Source: Paludibacter sp. (GTDB lineage Bacteria > Bacteroidota > Bacteroidia > Bacteroidales > Paludibacteraceae). From it: a stretch of 41,452 nt of DNA. The position numbers and the translations under genes are program-made. Numbering within the stretch: the stretch's first letter is position 1; the number at the start of each line of letters is the position of its first letter. The notes below the pieces were generated by a model. The model ran no database searches and had not been told where the DNA came from. It worked only from the letters and a program-made list of their open reading frames with translations. The stretch is from the NCBI GenBank assembly GCA_028710415.1, contig JAQTUE010000037.1, forward strand, positions 1 to 41,452, in the 5' to 3' direction. Below, one piece after another: positions 8,452-16,680 of this stretch.

Positions 8452-10497
8452 TTATTTCTTGAAATTCATGACCAGCGTGATTCTGAAATTACGTCGGGGC
8501 ATGGGATAAAATTTCACCACTTCATATTGAGTATTGAATAAATCTATGATTTCAGCATTAACATTCCATTTTTTATAAGTTGTTGAAACAAAAACCGAAT
8601 GGATCATATAACCGTCCATTTTATTTCGTTGGTCAGTCATTTGACCTATCCACCTTATACCCGAGAATATCATGTTATAGCCGGCTTCCCATTTCCCATG
8701 TTGGTATGAAAGTGAACCGGAACCGGAATGTACCGGGGTGTAAGGAATTTGCTCGCCGTAATTATCGCTCCCGACAGTAGCATCTTTAGCGCTTTGGAAA
8801 GAATAGTTTCCTTTCAGTTTAACCATATCTGATTTTCCAACGCTGGTACTTGCTTTCACACTTATGTCTAATCCTAGAATATTCACTTTGGATTTATTTA
8901 TCATGCTCCAGTGAAACATATCGCGCGGAACAGCAATAATTTTATCAGCTACCCGGTTGTAATAGCCATCAGCCATAACTGTAAAATCGGATATAAAAGG
9001 TATTTCAGCATCCTGATAGGTAAATCCCAGATTGTATTGACTGGCATCTTCCGGCCGTAGATTGTGATTGCCCATATCCTGATAATATAAGTCGTTGAAT
9101 GTGGGCAAACGGTAGATGTTTTTATAGAATGCTCTTATTCTTAGCTCTTTGTCTCCCAATAACTTGTACGACAAATTTATTGTGGGTGATAGTTTATCCC
9201 TATCCGGCGCAGGAACTCCTGTATGAACGTTTTCTCGTGTTAGTGTGTAAAGCAAATTGGCACCCAGGGTTAGTTTCTCATTAAAATACTTTGCAGCAAT
9301 ATTGGCCAACCCGGTATGTCGGGTTGGAAACTGAAAGTCTTTAAAGTCTACATTGGAGTTAATATTCAGATTGTTATACCACCAGTCGGTAGAAGCGGAA
9401 ATAAACAGCGAATTGAGCAATTTATACTGAAAAGACGATGACAGATAATATTCTTTTTGCAGATAATTATCATTTAAAATACCTCCCGTTTCTGCATATT
9501 TGGAATCTGCATCCTGGAAGTGATTATCGGAGATATTGATTCTTGCGAAGTATTGATGTTGGAATTTATCTGATGTCCGGTTTTCGTAGTGGATTTGCGA
9601 AAAGAAAGTTCTGTCCTTTAACCGTTGTTGTGAATCGTCGGTATTATAAAATGTAATGTTACCCGGCAAACCACGTTCAGAATCAAAGAAATTTGCTTTC
9701 AAAGAAATGGTTTCATTATCCCGGATTCGGAACATTCCGTTTACTTCGGTGCGTAATGATTTTATATCACAATTCGTACGGGTTAATTCTTCTGAAAGGT
9801 TATCCGTAGAACCATAGTACTGCCGAAAAGTATATTCTCCATTCGCTGTAAGTGCATCAGCAGATAAATTAAATGTCCATTTCTCACCAATATTTTTTGT
9901 CAGAAATAAACCCGGATTCAATAAGCCGAAGGAACCTGTTTTAAAAGTAACTTTCCCGTCAAATGACTGGTTTTTATTATAATTGAGGAATTTGGTTTTC
10001 AGGCAGAGCACACCGCCTGACGAAAATAACCGTGCAGACTGGAAAATATCGTTGGGCTGACCGTTAGTTAAGGAAACTTCAGAAATATTATCGAGTGGAA
10101 AACGCCCTAAATCAATTTGTCCAGACTGGATATCACTCATTATTACACCATCGTAGCTTACTCCAGTGTATGGAGCATCCATTCCGCGCAACGAAACGGT
10201 TTTCATACCTCCAATGCCGCCATAATCTTTTATTGTCACACCTGAAAAGTACCTGGCAATATCCGAAACACTGGCTGCGTTCAACATTGTCAATTCCTTC
10301 CCTGAACTAATTTGTACGGGCAAAGATGCTTTTAGAACCTGAAGATGATAACCATTTACCACGACTTCGTTCAGGTTTTTACGATACAGAGAATCGGTCT
10401 TAAGTTCTTCAGCCCTGGCAAAAGAGCTACAAAACAAAACACTGAGTAATACAACAGCACGCAATACGTGCAGACACGGAATGACCTTTTTAAACAC
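8452..10497 (-). CDS. btuB: BtuB-like TonB-dependent corrinoid receptor
   Basis: A 681-residue outer-membrane receptor. A signal peptide (about residues 1-29, hydrophobic core LRAVVLLSVLFCSSFA) is followed by the plug domain, with NEVVVNGYHL near the mature N-terminus, then SVSDIARYFSGVTIKDYGG and VSLRGMDAPYTGVSYDG, then a long beta-barrel ending ITLVMNFKK. No SusC-type N-terminal extension is present. The start must be GTG at 10495-10497: the frame upstream has no ATG before a stop at 10528-10530, and the next internal ATG would remove the signal peptide. A cobalamin riboswitch precedes it, which fixes the substrate class. Confidence 0.9.
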   Translation of the reverse strand: MFKKVIPCLHVLRAVVLLSVLFCSSFARAEELKTDSLYRKNLNEVVVNGYHLQVLKASLPVQISSGKELTMLNAASVSDIARYFSGVTIKDYGGIGGMKTVSLRGMDAPYTGVSYDGVIMSDIQSGQIDLGRFPLDNISEVSLTNGQPNDIFQSARLFSSGGVLCLKTKFLNYNKNQSFDGKVTFKTGSFGLLNPGLFLTKNIGEKWTFNLSADALTANGEYTFRQYYGSTDNLSEELTRTNCDIKSLRTEVNGMFRIRDNETISLKANFFDSERGLPGNITFYNTDDSQQRLKDRTFFSQIHYENRTSDKFQHQYFARINISDNHFQDADSKYAETGGILNDNYLQKEYYLSSSFQYKLLNSLFISASTDWWYNNLNINSNVDFKDFQFPTRHTGLANIAAKYFNEKLTLGANLLYTLTRENVHTGVPAPDRDKLSPTINLSYKLLGDKELRIRAFYKNIYRLPTFNDLYYQDMGNHNLRPEDASQYNLGFTYQDAEIPFISDFTVMADGYYNRVADKIIAVPRDMFHWSMINKSKVNILGLDISVKASTSVGKSDMVKLKGNYSFQSAKDATVGSDNYGEQIPYTPVHSGSGSLSYQHGKWEAGYNMIFSGIRWIGQMTDQRNKMDGYMIHSVFVSTTYKKWNVNAEIIDLFNTQYEVVKFYPMPRRNFRITLVMNFKK

Positions 10498-10630
10498 TAA
10501 GTAACTATTTGACGATGAATGAACCGTTCAAATAGCCTCCGAAAATGACCGAACAATGGCAAAAAATGAATTGATTTTTGCTGATGTTTCGTCGCTTTTT
10601 CCTCGAAAGCTTCTGAAAATTGATAATGAA

Positions 10631-10803
10631 TGGCAGGTCTTCTGACTTACTCCCGTTTTTGAACGCCTTCCCGAATAACCAGTGGCAAAAGTGTTGTTCA
10701 AAACGTTAATGGAGCTTACAGCAGCGGGACTGTACAGGATTTTCACCTGTTTCCCTTTTAATCCTCTTCCCGGAATACAAGAAGTGGAACCAAAGCGGTG
10801 CAA
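10631..10803 (-). promoter_or_regulatory. Cobalamin riboswitch controlling the btuB cluster
   Basis: Read on the minus strand, the leader contains GGTTCC near its 5' end (10786-10791), then GGGAA, then AGGTGAAAATCCTGTAC with the expected core, then GCTGCTGTAAGCTCC, which matches the B12-box type sequence, and finally AGTCAGAAGACCTGCCA at 10631-10647. These are the conserved blocks of the cobalamin element in the right order and spacing. It ends about 135 bases before the btuB GTG. Adenosylcobalamin or another corrinoid would be expected to lower expression of the cluster. Confidence 0.93.
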
Positions 10804-10808
10804 AAGTA
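10801..10808 (-). promoter_or_regulatory. Likely -7 promoter box of the btuB cluster
   Basis: TACTTTTG on the minus strand matches the Bacteroidetes -7 consensus TAnnTTTG exactly and lies just before the riboswitch. Transcription would begin near 10795, leaving almost no sequence before the GGTTCC block. No clear TTTG is seen at the usual upstream distance. Confidence 0.5.
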
Positions 10809-11153
10809 GTTTTATTTTTTCGAACTAAATATCATGGTTGCTTATTTTTTTTTATTTCTAATTAAAATTAATTTAGGAACAGGAAACTGTTAGTCGATTT
10901 TCGATTGTAACACAAATATTTAGCAAATACTATTTAAGTAAATGACAAAAAATATATTGCTAAATGATTTTTGTCATTTACTTAAGATTATTTATACATA
11001 AACAAAATTGAAATAATGATAAATTATGATTTGACATTGAAAGATTCTAGACTGACAACCTTAAAAATAGATCATCCTCATTTAAACGGTTCTTAAAATG
11101 TTTATTTTCTCAAAAAAAACAAGGATATAAACAGGATTTGTAAAAAAATAATC
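10809..11153. other. AT-rich gap between the btuB riboswitch and the acidic protein gene
   Basis: No gene is visible. The stretch separates two divergent transcription units and carries a perfect 18-bp inverted repeat, listed separately. Poly-A and poly-T runs are common. Apart from the inverted repeat and the flanking -7 boxes I see no structured element. Confidence 0.6.
10934..10985. repeat. Perfect 18-bp inverted repeat with a 16-base loop
   Basis: The arms TTAAGTAAATGACAAAAA (10934-10951) and its exact reverse complement (10968-10985) flank a 16-base spacer. The stem is nearly all A/T and has no following T-run, so it does not look like an intrinsic terminator. It lies about 130 bp upstream of the btuB -7 box and about 170 bp upstream of the box for the next gene, so it could be an operator for either. 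Confidence 0.7.
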
Positions 11154-11161
11154 TATCTTTG
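11154..11161 (+). promoter_or_regulatory. Likely -7 promoter box of the acidic protein gene
   Basis: TATCTTTG matches TAnnTTTG. A TTTG lies at 11137-11140, but the 13-base gap is shorter than usual. The leader would be about 40 bases. Confidence 0.45.
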
Positions 11162-11208
11162 AACGGAAATAAAACAAATATTAAATACAAATTTTAAAAC
11201 CATACATT

Positions 11209-11544
11209 ATGAAAAAAGAAGAAGAAGATTTACTGGTATATGACGAAGATGAAGCCGTTAAATTCATTCTGGATTCAATTCCTGCCGAATCAAAGGATCG
11301 GATCGATAACGATAAAATTGAATACGTGCTGGATGTAGTCTATGATTATTATGATGAGAATGGGTTGATTGACGAGGATTCGACCGAAGAAGCCAGCATT
11401 GACGAAGAAGATATGTTTAAGTTTATTTTAAAATGTTCAAAGAAGGACAAAATGAAGTTGAGCGAAGAAGATATACAACTTATTTTGGATGGCGAATACG
11501 AATACGGAAAATCACTGGGTATTTACAGGGAAGACGAAGAGTAG
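11209..11544 (+). CDS. Acidic conserved-type hypothetical protein with an internal duplication
   Basis: I do not recognise a named family. The 111 residues are very acidic and contain no signal peptide, cysteine pair or membrane segment, so the protein is probably cytosolic. It consists of two related halves. Residues about 11-55 (DEDEAVKFILDSIP ... IEYVLDVVYDYYDENGLIDED) align with residues about 65-111 (DEEDMFKFILKCSK ... IQLILDGEYEYGKSLGIYRED). Each half looks like two helices ending in a YxxxxGL/I turn. It has its own promoter-like box and a good terminator downstream, so it is a single-gene unit. Confidence 0.8.
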   Translation: MKKEEEDLLVYDEDEAVKFILDSIPAESKDRIDNDKIEYVLDVVYDYYDENGLIDEDSTEEASIDEEDMFKFILKCSKKDKMKLSEEDIQLILDGEYEYGKSLGIYREDEE

Positions 11545-11619
11545 GTTCAATACACAAAGATGCATTTATTGGATTGTCCTATAATTCTAGTAATTAAACA
11601 GATGACCAAGAAGCAGAAT

Positions 11620-11661
11620 AAAAAAACACCGGCATAAATATTAATGCCTGGTGTTTTTTCT
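11620..11661 (+). terminator. Intrinsic terminator after the acidic protein gene
   Basis: ACACCGGCAT and ATGCCTGGTGT pair with one bulged base around an AT-rich loop, flanked by an A-run and followed by GTTTTTTC. It lies about 75 bases after the stop codon. Confidence 0.8.
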
Positions 11662-11745
11662 TCGAATATCCAGTAACCACAGGTATTAATATACTTTACC
11701 CGAAAAATTTCTTTGATATAAAATAGTAGTAATTTTCAAAAGTTT

Positions 11746-12627
11746 ATGTTTTATATTTTATACGCATTCATTTGGATTATCACCTGGATTCCATTGCGCT
11801 TATTGTATCTGGTCTCGGATGTTATCTATCCGGTGCTTTATTATATCGTTCGTTACCGGCGACAAGTAGTCAGGACAAATCTTGCTAAGTCTTTTCCGGA
11901 TAAAACTGAAAAGGAATTACGGACGATAGAACGTCGTTTCTATCGTTTCTTTTGTGATTTGTTTGTGGAGACCATGTACGAAATGCATATCAGCGAAAAA
12001 GAGATTCATCGGCGAATGACATTCGGGAATTTAGAAGCTATCCTGGAACAAAATGCAAAAAATAAAAGTGTGATGATAATGACAGCCCATTATGGAAACT
12101 GGGAGTGGACGCTGGCATTTTCATTGTTCTCACCCGAAGATTATCCATCAAATCCAATCTATAAACGGTTGAGGAATGAACGGTTTGATAAACTGATTTA
12201 TAAGCTGCGTGCCCGATATGGTGCTAAGTTGATTGAAAAGAATGATTTATTGCGGGTAATGTTCCGGTTGCAGAAAGAGAAGCAGGTTGGTAATTTCTGG
12301 ATGATCTCCGATCAGACACCCAATGCCCGGAATATTCATTACTGGACACCGTTTTTACATCAGGATACACCAACTTTAACCGGTACTGAACAACTGGCAA
12401 AGAAATTCGACTTTCCGGTATTCTATGCTGACATAAGCCGGGTAAAAAGAGGGTATTACCATTGTGAGTTTATACCAATATCTCTGGAACCAACCAAAAC
12501 TGCTGAGTTTGAAATAACCGATAATTACATGAAGTTGCTTCAACAGTCTATAGAAGCGCATCCTGAATTCTGGCTGTGGTCGCATAAACGGTGGAAATAC
12601 CAGCGGAATAATGAGGTAAAGAAATAA
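11746..12627 (+). CDS. Lipid A biosynthesis-type (LpxL/HtrB family) acyltransferase
   Basis: The 293 residues fit the bacterial lipid A acyltransferase family, which adds secondary acyl chains to lipid A at the inner membrane. An N-terminal hydrophobic anchor (about residues 2-35) is followed by AHYGNWEW at about 114-121, carrying the HX4E catalytic motif. NFWMISDQTPN follows near residue 184, and the C-terminus FWLWSHKRWK is typical. The ATG has no Shine-Dalgarno sequence. A glycosyltransferase gene follows 73 bases later on the same strand, consistent with an envelope-building pair. The exact acyl position modified cannot be told from the sequence. Confidence 0.88.
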   Translation: MFYILYAFIWIITWIPLRLLYLVSDVIYPVLYYIVRYRRQVVRTNLAKSFPDKTEKELRTIERRFYRFFCDLFVETMYEMHISEKEIHRRMTFGNLEAILEQNAKNKSVMIMTAHYGNWEWTLAFSLFSPEDYPSNPIYKRLRNERFDKLIYKLRARYGAKLIEKNDLLRVMFRLQKEKQVGNFWMISDQTPNARNIHYWTPFLHQDTPTLTGTEQLAKKFDFPVFYADISRVKRGYYHCEFIPISLEPTKTAEFEITDNYMKLLQQSIEAHPEFWLWSHKRWKYQRNNEVKK

Positions 12628-12700
12628 GTTATTTAAAAAGAGTCTTATATAGAGAGATTTACATTCTTATATCTAATAATACTAATTAAAGAAAAAATTA

Positions 12701-13723
12701 ATGTCTACAGCTATTGTCATTCTGAATTGGAATGGTGAAAAATTCTTACAACAGTTTCTGCCGGTATTAATTGAAAACACTTCAATCCCGGGTGTTGAAA
12801 TCATCGTGGCAGATAATGCATCAACCGATTCTTCTTTAAAACTATTAAAAGAGAACTTCCCTACTGTCCGGACTATTGTACTGGATAAAAACTATGGATT
12901 TGCAGGTGGATATAACAAAGCGTTGGCACAGGTAGAAGCCGATTACTTTGTATTGTTGAATTCGGATGTGGAAGTAACACCTCACTGGCTGGAGCCTTTG
13001 CTGACGTACATGGATGCACACGATGAGATTGCAGCCTGCCAACCTAAGATTCTGTCGTATTCCCAGCGTTCTAACTTTGAACATGCCGGTGCAGCCGGAG
13101 GTTATATCGATCGATTTGGTTTCCCTTTTTGCAGGGGCCGCATATTGGGAGTTGCCGAAACAGACAATGGTCAGTACGACAGCATTGTTGATGTATTCTG
13201 GGCTACCGGTGCCTGCCTGATGATCCGTTCCTGCCTGTACCGGAAAGTAGGAGGGTTGGACGATGAATTCTTTGCCCACATGGAGGAAATTGACCTGTGT
13301 TGGCGCCTCAAAAGCAGAGGATACCGGATTGTCTGTATCCCTGAAAGTTCGGTATTTCATGTTGGCGGTGGGGCATTGGGCTATGAAAGCCCGCACAAGA
13401 CCTACCTGAATTTCAGAAACAACCTGTTGATGTTATATAAGAACTTACCCAACAAATTGTTGGACAATACTATGTATTGGCGTTCAGTTTTTGATTATAT
13501 GGCAGCATTCCAGTTTTTCATTACCGGAAAGTCAGAAAATGCCAAAAGCGTTCTCAAAGCACGCCGTGATTATAAACAGATTCAACCTACATTTGAAGAT
13601 AAAAGGAAAGAAAACCTTTACTATTCTACTTCCGATAATAAAGCGGATATTTTACAAAAGAGTATCGTGCTGGAGTATTACCTGAAAGGTAAGAAAACGT
13701 ATCAATCGTTGACCGGAAAATAA
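12701..13723 (+). CDS. Family 2 glycosyltransferase
   Basis: The 340 residues show the GT-A fold of family 2: VVILNWNGE-type N-terminus at residues 4-13, IIVADNASTDSS, NYGFAGGYN, and LLNSDVEV near residue 90, which holds the DxD-like metal site. MEEIDLCWRLKSRGYRI lies near residue 190. This last block is common in rhamnosyl- and galactofuranosyltransferases, but the donor sugar cannot be fixed here. A short hydrophobic segment is visible after residue 240. The gene probably shares a transcript with the acyltransferase upstream and ends at a strong terminator. Confidence 0.88.
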   Translation: MSTAIVILNWNGEKFLQQFLPVLIENTSIPGVEIIVADNASTDSSLKLLKENFPTVRTIVLDKNYGFAGGYNKALAQVEADYFVLLNSDVEVTPHWLEPLLTYMDAHDEIAACQPKILSYSQRSNFEHAGAAGGYIDRFGFPFCRGRILGVAETDNGQYDSIVDVFWATGACLMIRSCLYRKVGGLDDEFFAHMEEIDLCWRLKSRGYRIVCIPESSVFHVGGGALGYESPHKTYLNFRNNLLMLYKNLPNKLLDNTMYWRSVFDYMAAFQFFITGKSENAKSVLKARRDYKQIQPTFEDKRKENLYYSTSDNKADILQKSIVLEYYLKGKKTYQSLTGK

Positions 13724-13772
13724 TAAACCGGTAATTGATCAGACTACTCTGTTTTGTTGAAAAGAGAGCATA

Positions 13773-13804
13773 AAAAAAACGAGCTGTTTACAGCTCGTTT
13801 TTTT
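13773..13804. terminator. Bidirectional terminator between the glycosyltransferase and nrdJ
   Basis: ACGAGCTG and CAGCTCGT form a perfect stem around TTTA, with A8 before and T7 after, so it can act on both strands. The flanking genes converge here. Confidence 0.9.
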
Positions 13805-13821
13805 ATACATACAGTTTAAAA

Positions 13822-16374
13822 TCAACCACAACGTGAATATCCACAGTTGTTGCATTTCAGGCAACCTTCCTGATAGACCAATGCTTTCTGACCGCATTCA
13901 GGACATGGTTGTTCCTTAATCTGGGTGCCATCAGGAATGTATTTCTTCAAGGCACGTTCAACACCAACTTTCCATGTATTGATTGATTCGCTGTCTAATT
14001 GCAGGCCTGCAACCAGTTTAATTACCTGATCGATAGGCATACCATAACGTAATACTCCCGATATGAGCTTGGCATAATTCCAGAACTCTTTGTCGAATTT
14101 ATGGGATAATCCTTCTACAGTAGTTTTATAACCCCGTTTATTTACGAATTGGAAGTCGTAACGTTTATTCCCCATTTCGTCGACAGTCTTGATAATTTTA
14201 CCATCATTAATTGTCTTCGGTAACAGGATACCTTCCTCATCATCGGCAAGCCCGGTAAAGATTTCATAAGGACGGCCGTTGTATAATCCAACAAATGCAA
14301 TCCATTTATCTTTCGCATTCTGGAAACGAACCACATCACATTCCAGTTCTTTAGGGCGTGTTACATGATTTTCGTCGTAGCAGAAACAGTTTTCTTTCTT
14401 CTCTTCTTTCTTTTCTTCTTTCTTTTCATCAACTGCAATAAGGACTCCGGCACGTGAACCATCGCGATAAACTGTTACACCTTTGCAACCACAACGCCAG
14501 GCTTCTTCATACAACCTTCCTACAAGTTCTTCAGTTGCATCAGCCGGTAAATTAATAGTTACACTAATGGAATGATCAACCCACTTTTGAATACGTCCCT
14601 GCATCTGGACTTTCTTCATCCAGTCTACGTCATTGGCAGTAGCTTTATAGTATGGAGATTTTGCAACCATTTCGTCCACTTCTTCTTTCGTGTATTTCTT
14701 GGTCGTAGAATATTTATTAGCTTCCATCCAGGTTACAAACTTATGGTGGAAAATAATGTATTCTTCCCATGAATCACCATTTTCATCTATAAAATCAACA
14801 CGGACATTCTTATCGTTCGGGTTTACCTTGCGACGACGTGTATAGACAGGCATAAATACCGGTTCAACTCCCGAAGTCGTCTGTGTCATAATACTGGTAG
14901 TCCCGGTAGGAGCAATGGTCAGACAGGCAATATTCCTACGGCCATATTTTACCATTTCAGCATACATTTCAGGATCTGCTTCACGCAACCGTTGAATGTA
15001 AGGATTGTTTTCTTCCCGTTTAGCATCATAGACTGTAAACGCACCACGTTCTTTAGCCATATTCACCGATGAACCGTAAGCAGCTAACGCAACAGCCTTA
15101 TGTACTTTCTCGGAAAAATCGGTAGCTTCATCGGTACCATACCTGAAGCCCAGGGCGGCAAGCATATCGCCTTCTCCGGTGGTACCCACACCTGTCCTGC
15201 GTCCCTGGCTGGTTTTGGTTTTTATCTTTTCCCACAACTGGAATTCAGTATTCTTGATGGCATCATCTTCCGGGTCAGAAGCTATCTTTAAAATGATTTT
15301 ATCAATCTTTTCCATTTCAAGATCAATAATGTCATCCATAATCCGTTGTGCCAGTCCTACATGTTTTTTGAATAAATCAAAGTCAAACTCTGCTTTATCG
15401 GTGAACGGATTATTGATATATGAATATAAATTGATAGCCAATAAACGGCAGCTATCGTATGGACACAATGGAATTTCTCCACAAGGATTCGTAGAAACGG
15501 TTTTATATCCCAGGTCATCATAACAGTCTGGGACTGATTCCCTGATGATTGTATCCCAGAACAGGATTCCCGGTTCTGCCGATTGCCATGCATTGTGAAC
15601 AATCTTTTTCCAGATTGCATTGGCATTAACCTCTTTTTTGAACCATGGTTCGGATGATTGAATAGGGTATTGTTGGGTATAAGGCTTGTTGTTGATGGCT
15701 GCATCCATAAAATCGTCATGCAGTTTTACAGAGATATTAGCACCGGTCACTTTGCCTGATTCCAGTTTGGCATCGATGAAAGTCTCAGAGTCCGGATGCT
15801 TAATGGAAACACTAAGCATTAAGGCCCCCCGGCGTCCATCCTGGGCAACTTCACGGGTTGAATTGGAATATCGTTCCATAAAAGGAACAATGCCTGTAGA
15901 GGTCAAAGCTGAGTTCTTTACCGGTGATCCTTTCGGACGAATGTGTGAAAGGTCATGTCCGACACCTCCACGGCGTTTCATTAACTGAACCTGTTCTTCA
16001 TCAATTTTGATAATAGCACCGTACGAATCAGAATCACGGTCAAATCCAATGACAAAACAATTGGATAAGGAAGCCACCTGAAAATCATTTCCAATTCCGG
16101 TCATCGGGCTTCCCTGAGGAACGATGTACTTGAAATCACGAAATAATTCAAATAGCTCAGCCTCTGATAATGGATTCGGATATTTCTTTTCAACTCTGGC
16201 TACTTCCCTGGCCAACCGATGGTGCATATCGTCAGGGTTCAACTCATAGGTATTGTTAAACGAGTCTTTCAGGGCGTATTTAGTTGCCCAAACTTTAGTT
16301 GCCAGATCGTCACCTTTGAAATACTTAAGAGTAGACTCTTTTATTTCTTCCGGGGTAAAGGTTTTTGTTTCCAC
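13822..16374 (-). CDS. nrdJ: NrdJ, adenosylcobalamin-dependent (class II) ribonucleotide reductase
   Basis: NrdJ makes deoxyribonucleotides using adenosylcobalamin as radical source and works with or without oxygen. The 850 residues include SNCFVIGF with the first redox cysteine at residue 106, RRGGVGHDLSHIRPKG, and NPCGEIPL with the radical cysteine at residue 298 and glutamate at 300. APTGTTSIM is also present. A zinc-ribbon-like tail CPECGQ ... CLKCNNCGYSRCG closes the protein. Codons for KKEEKKEEKKE form a short tandem repeat before it, probably a flexible linker. The start is GTG at 16372-16374. No riboswitch precedes it. It depends on the cofactor made by the cobamide cluster in this window. 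Confidence 0.95.
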   Translation of the reverse strand: METKTFTPEEIKESTLKYFKGDDLATKVWATKYALKDSFNNTYELNPDDMHHRLAREVARVEKKYPNPLSEAELFELFRDFKYIVPQGSPMTGIGNDFQVASLSNCFVIGFDRDSDSYGAIIKIDEEQVQLMKRRGGVGHDLSHIRPKGSPVKNSALTSTGIVPFMERYSNSTREVAQDGRRGALMLSVSIKHPDSETFIDAKLESGKVTGANISVKLHDDFMDAAINNKPYTQQYPIQSSEPWFKKEVNANAIWKKIVHNAWQSAEPGILFWDTIIRESVPDCYDDLGYKTVSTNPCGEIPLCPYDSCRLLAINLYSYINNPFTDKAEFDFDLFKKHVGLAQRIMDDIIDLEMEKIDKIILKIASDPEDDAIKNTEFQLWEKIKTKTSQGRRTGVGTTGEGDMLAALGFRYGTDEATDFSEKVHKAVALAAYGSSVNMAKERGAFTVYDAKREENNPYIQRLREADPEMYAEMVKYGRRNIACLTIAPTGTTSIMTQTTSGVEPVFMPVYTRRRKVNPNDKNVRVDFIDENGDSWEEYIIFHHKFVTWMEANKYSTTKKYTKEEVDEMVAKSPYYKATANDVDWMKKVQMQGRIQKWVDHSISVTINLPADATEELVGRLYEEAWRCGCKGVTVYRDGSRAGVLIAVDEKKEEKKEEKKENCFCYDENHVTRPKELECDVVRFQNAKDKWIAFVGLYNGRPYEIFTGLADDEEGILLPKTINDGKIIKTVDEMGNKRYDFQFVNKRGYKTTVEGLSHKFDKEFWNYAKLISGVLRYGMPIDQVIKLVAGLQLDSESINTWKVGVERALKKYIPDGTQIKEQPCPECGQKALVYQEGCLKCNNCGYSRCG

Positions 16375-16680
16375 GATAAAAAATTCTTAATTTGATTAGT
16401 ATAAGTGTTTTGATATATAAAATGTCTCGATGAAATCGAACTACAATGTTAGACATTTATTTTTAAATTTCCAATATTAAATATGTATATTTTGCTGCTG
16501 AAATATAAAGTTTTCCAAAATAAAATTCATCTATCTTATATACAGCTATATAAAAATTTAATTTTAGGAAATTATTTTCCAAAATGAAATTTTGTATTTA
16601 GAAGCAAAATTTCATATTGAGAATTACCCAATAGAAAATTTGTCGAACAAAAATAAAATAGATTTACAATAAGAAAGGTG
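16375..16680. other. AT-rich gap between recF and nrdJ with small inverted repeats
   Basis: No gene is visible. TGAAATTTTG (16585-16594) and CAAAATTTCA (16605-16614) form a perfect 10-bp inverted repeat, with GGAAATTATTTTCC (16567-16580) beside it. They lie downstream of recF and upstream of nrdJ and might end the recF transcript weakly. TATTTTTG on the minus strand at 16648-16655 resembles a -7 box but would give nrdJ a leader of about 270 bases. Confidence 0.45.

Noticed and set aside
10528..10803. A 91-codon minus-strand frame upstream of btuB
   Set aside because: It lies entirely over the cobalamin riboswitch, and its residues follow the RNA structure rather than a protein. The frame is accidental.
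12845..13396. A 183-codon frame antisense to the glycosyltransferase
   Set aside because: It is fully contained in a gene with strong family motifs, and its own translation shows no domain pattern.
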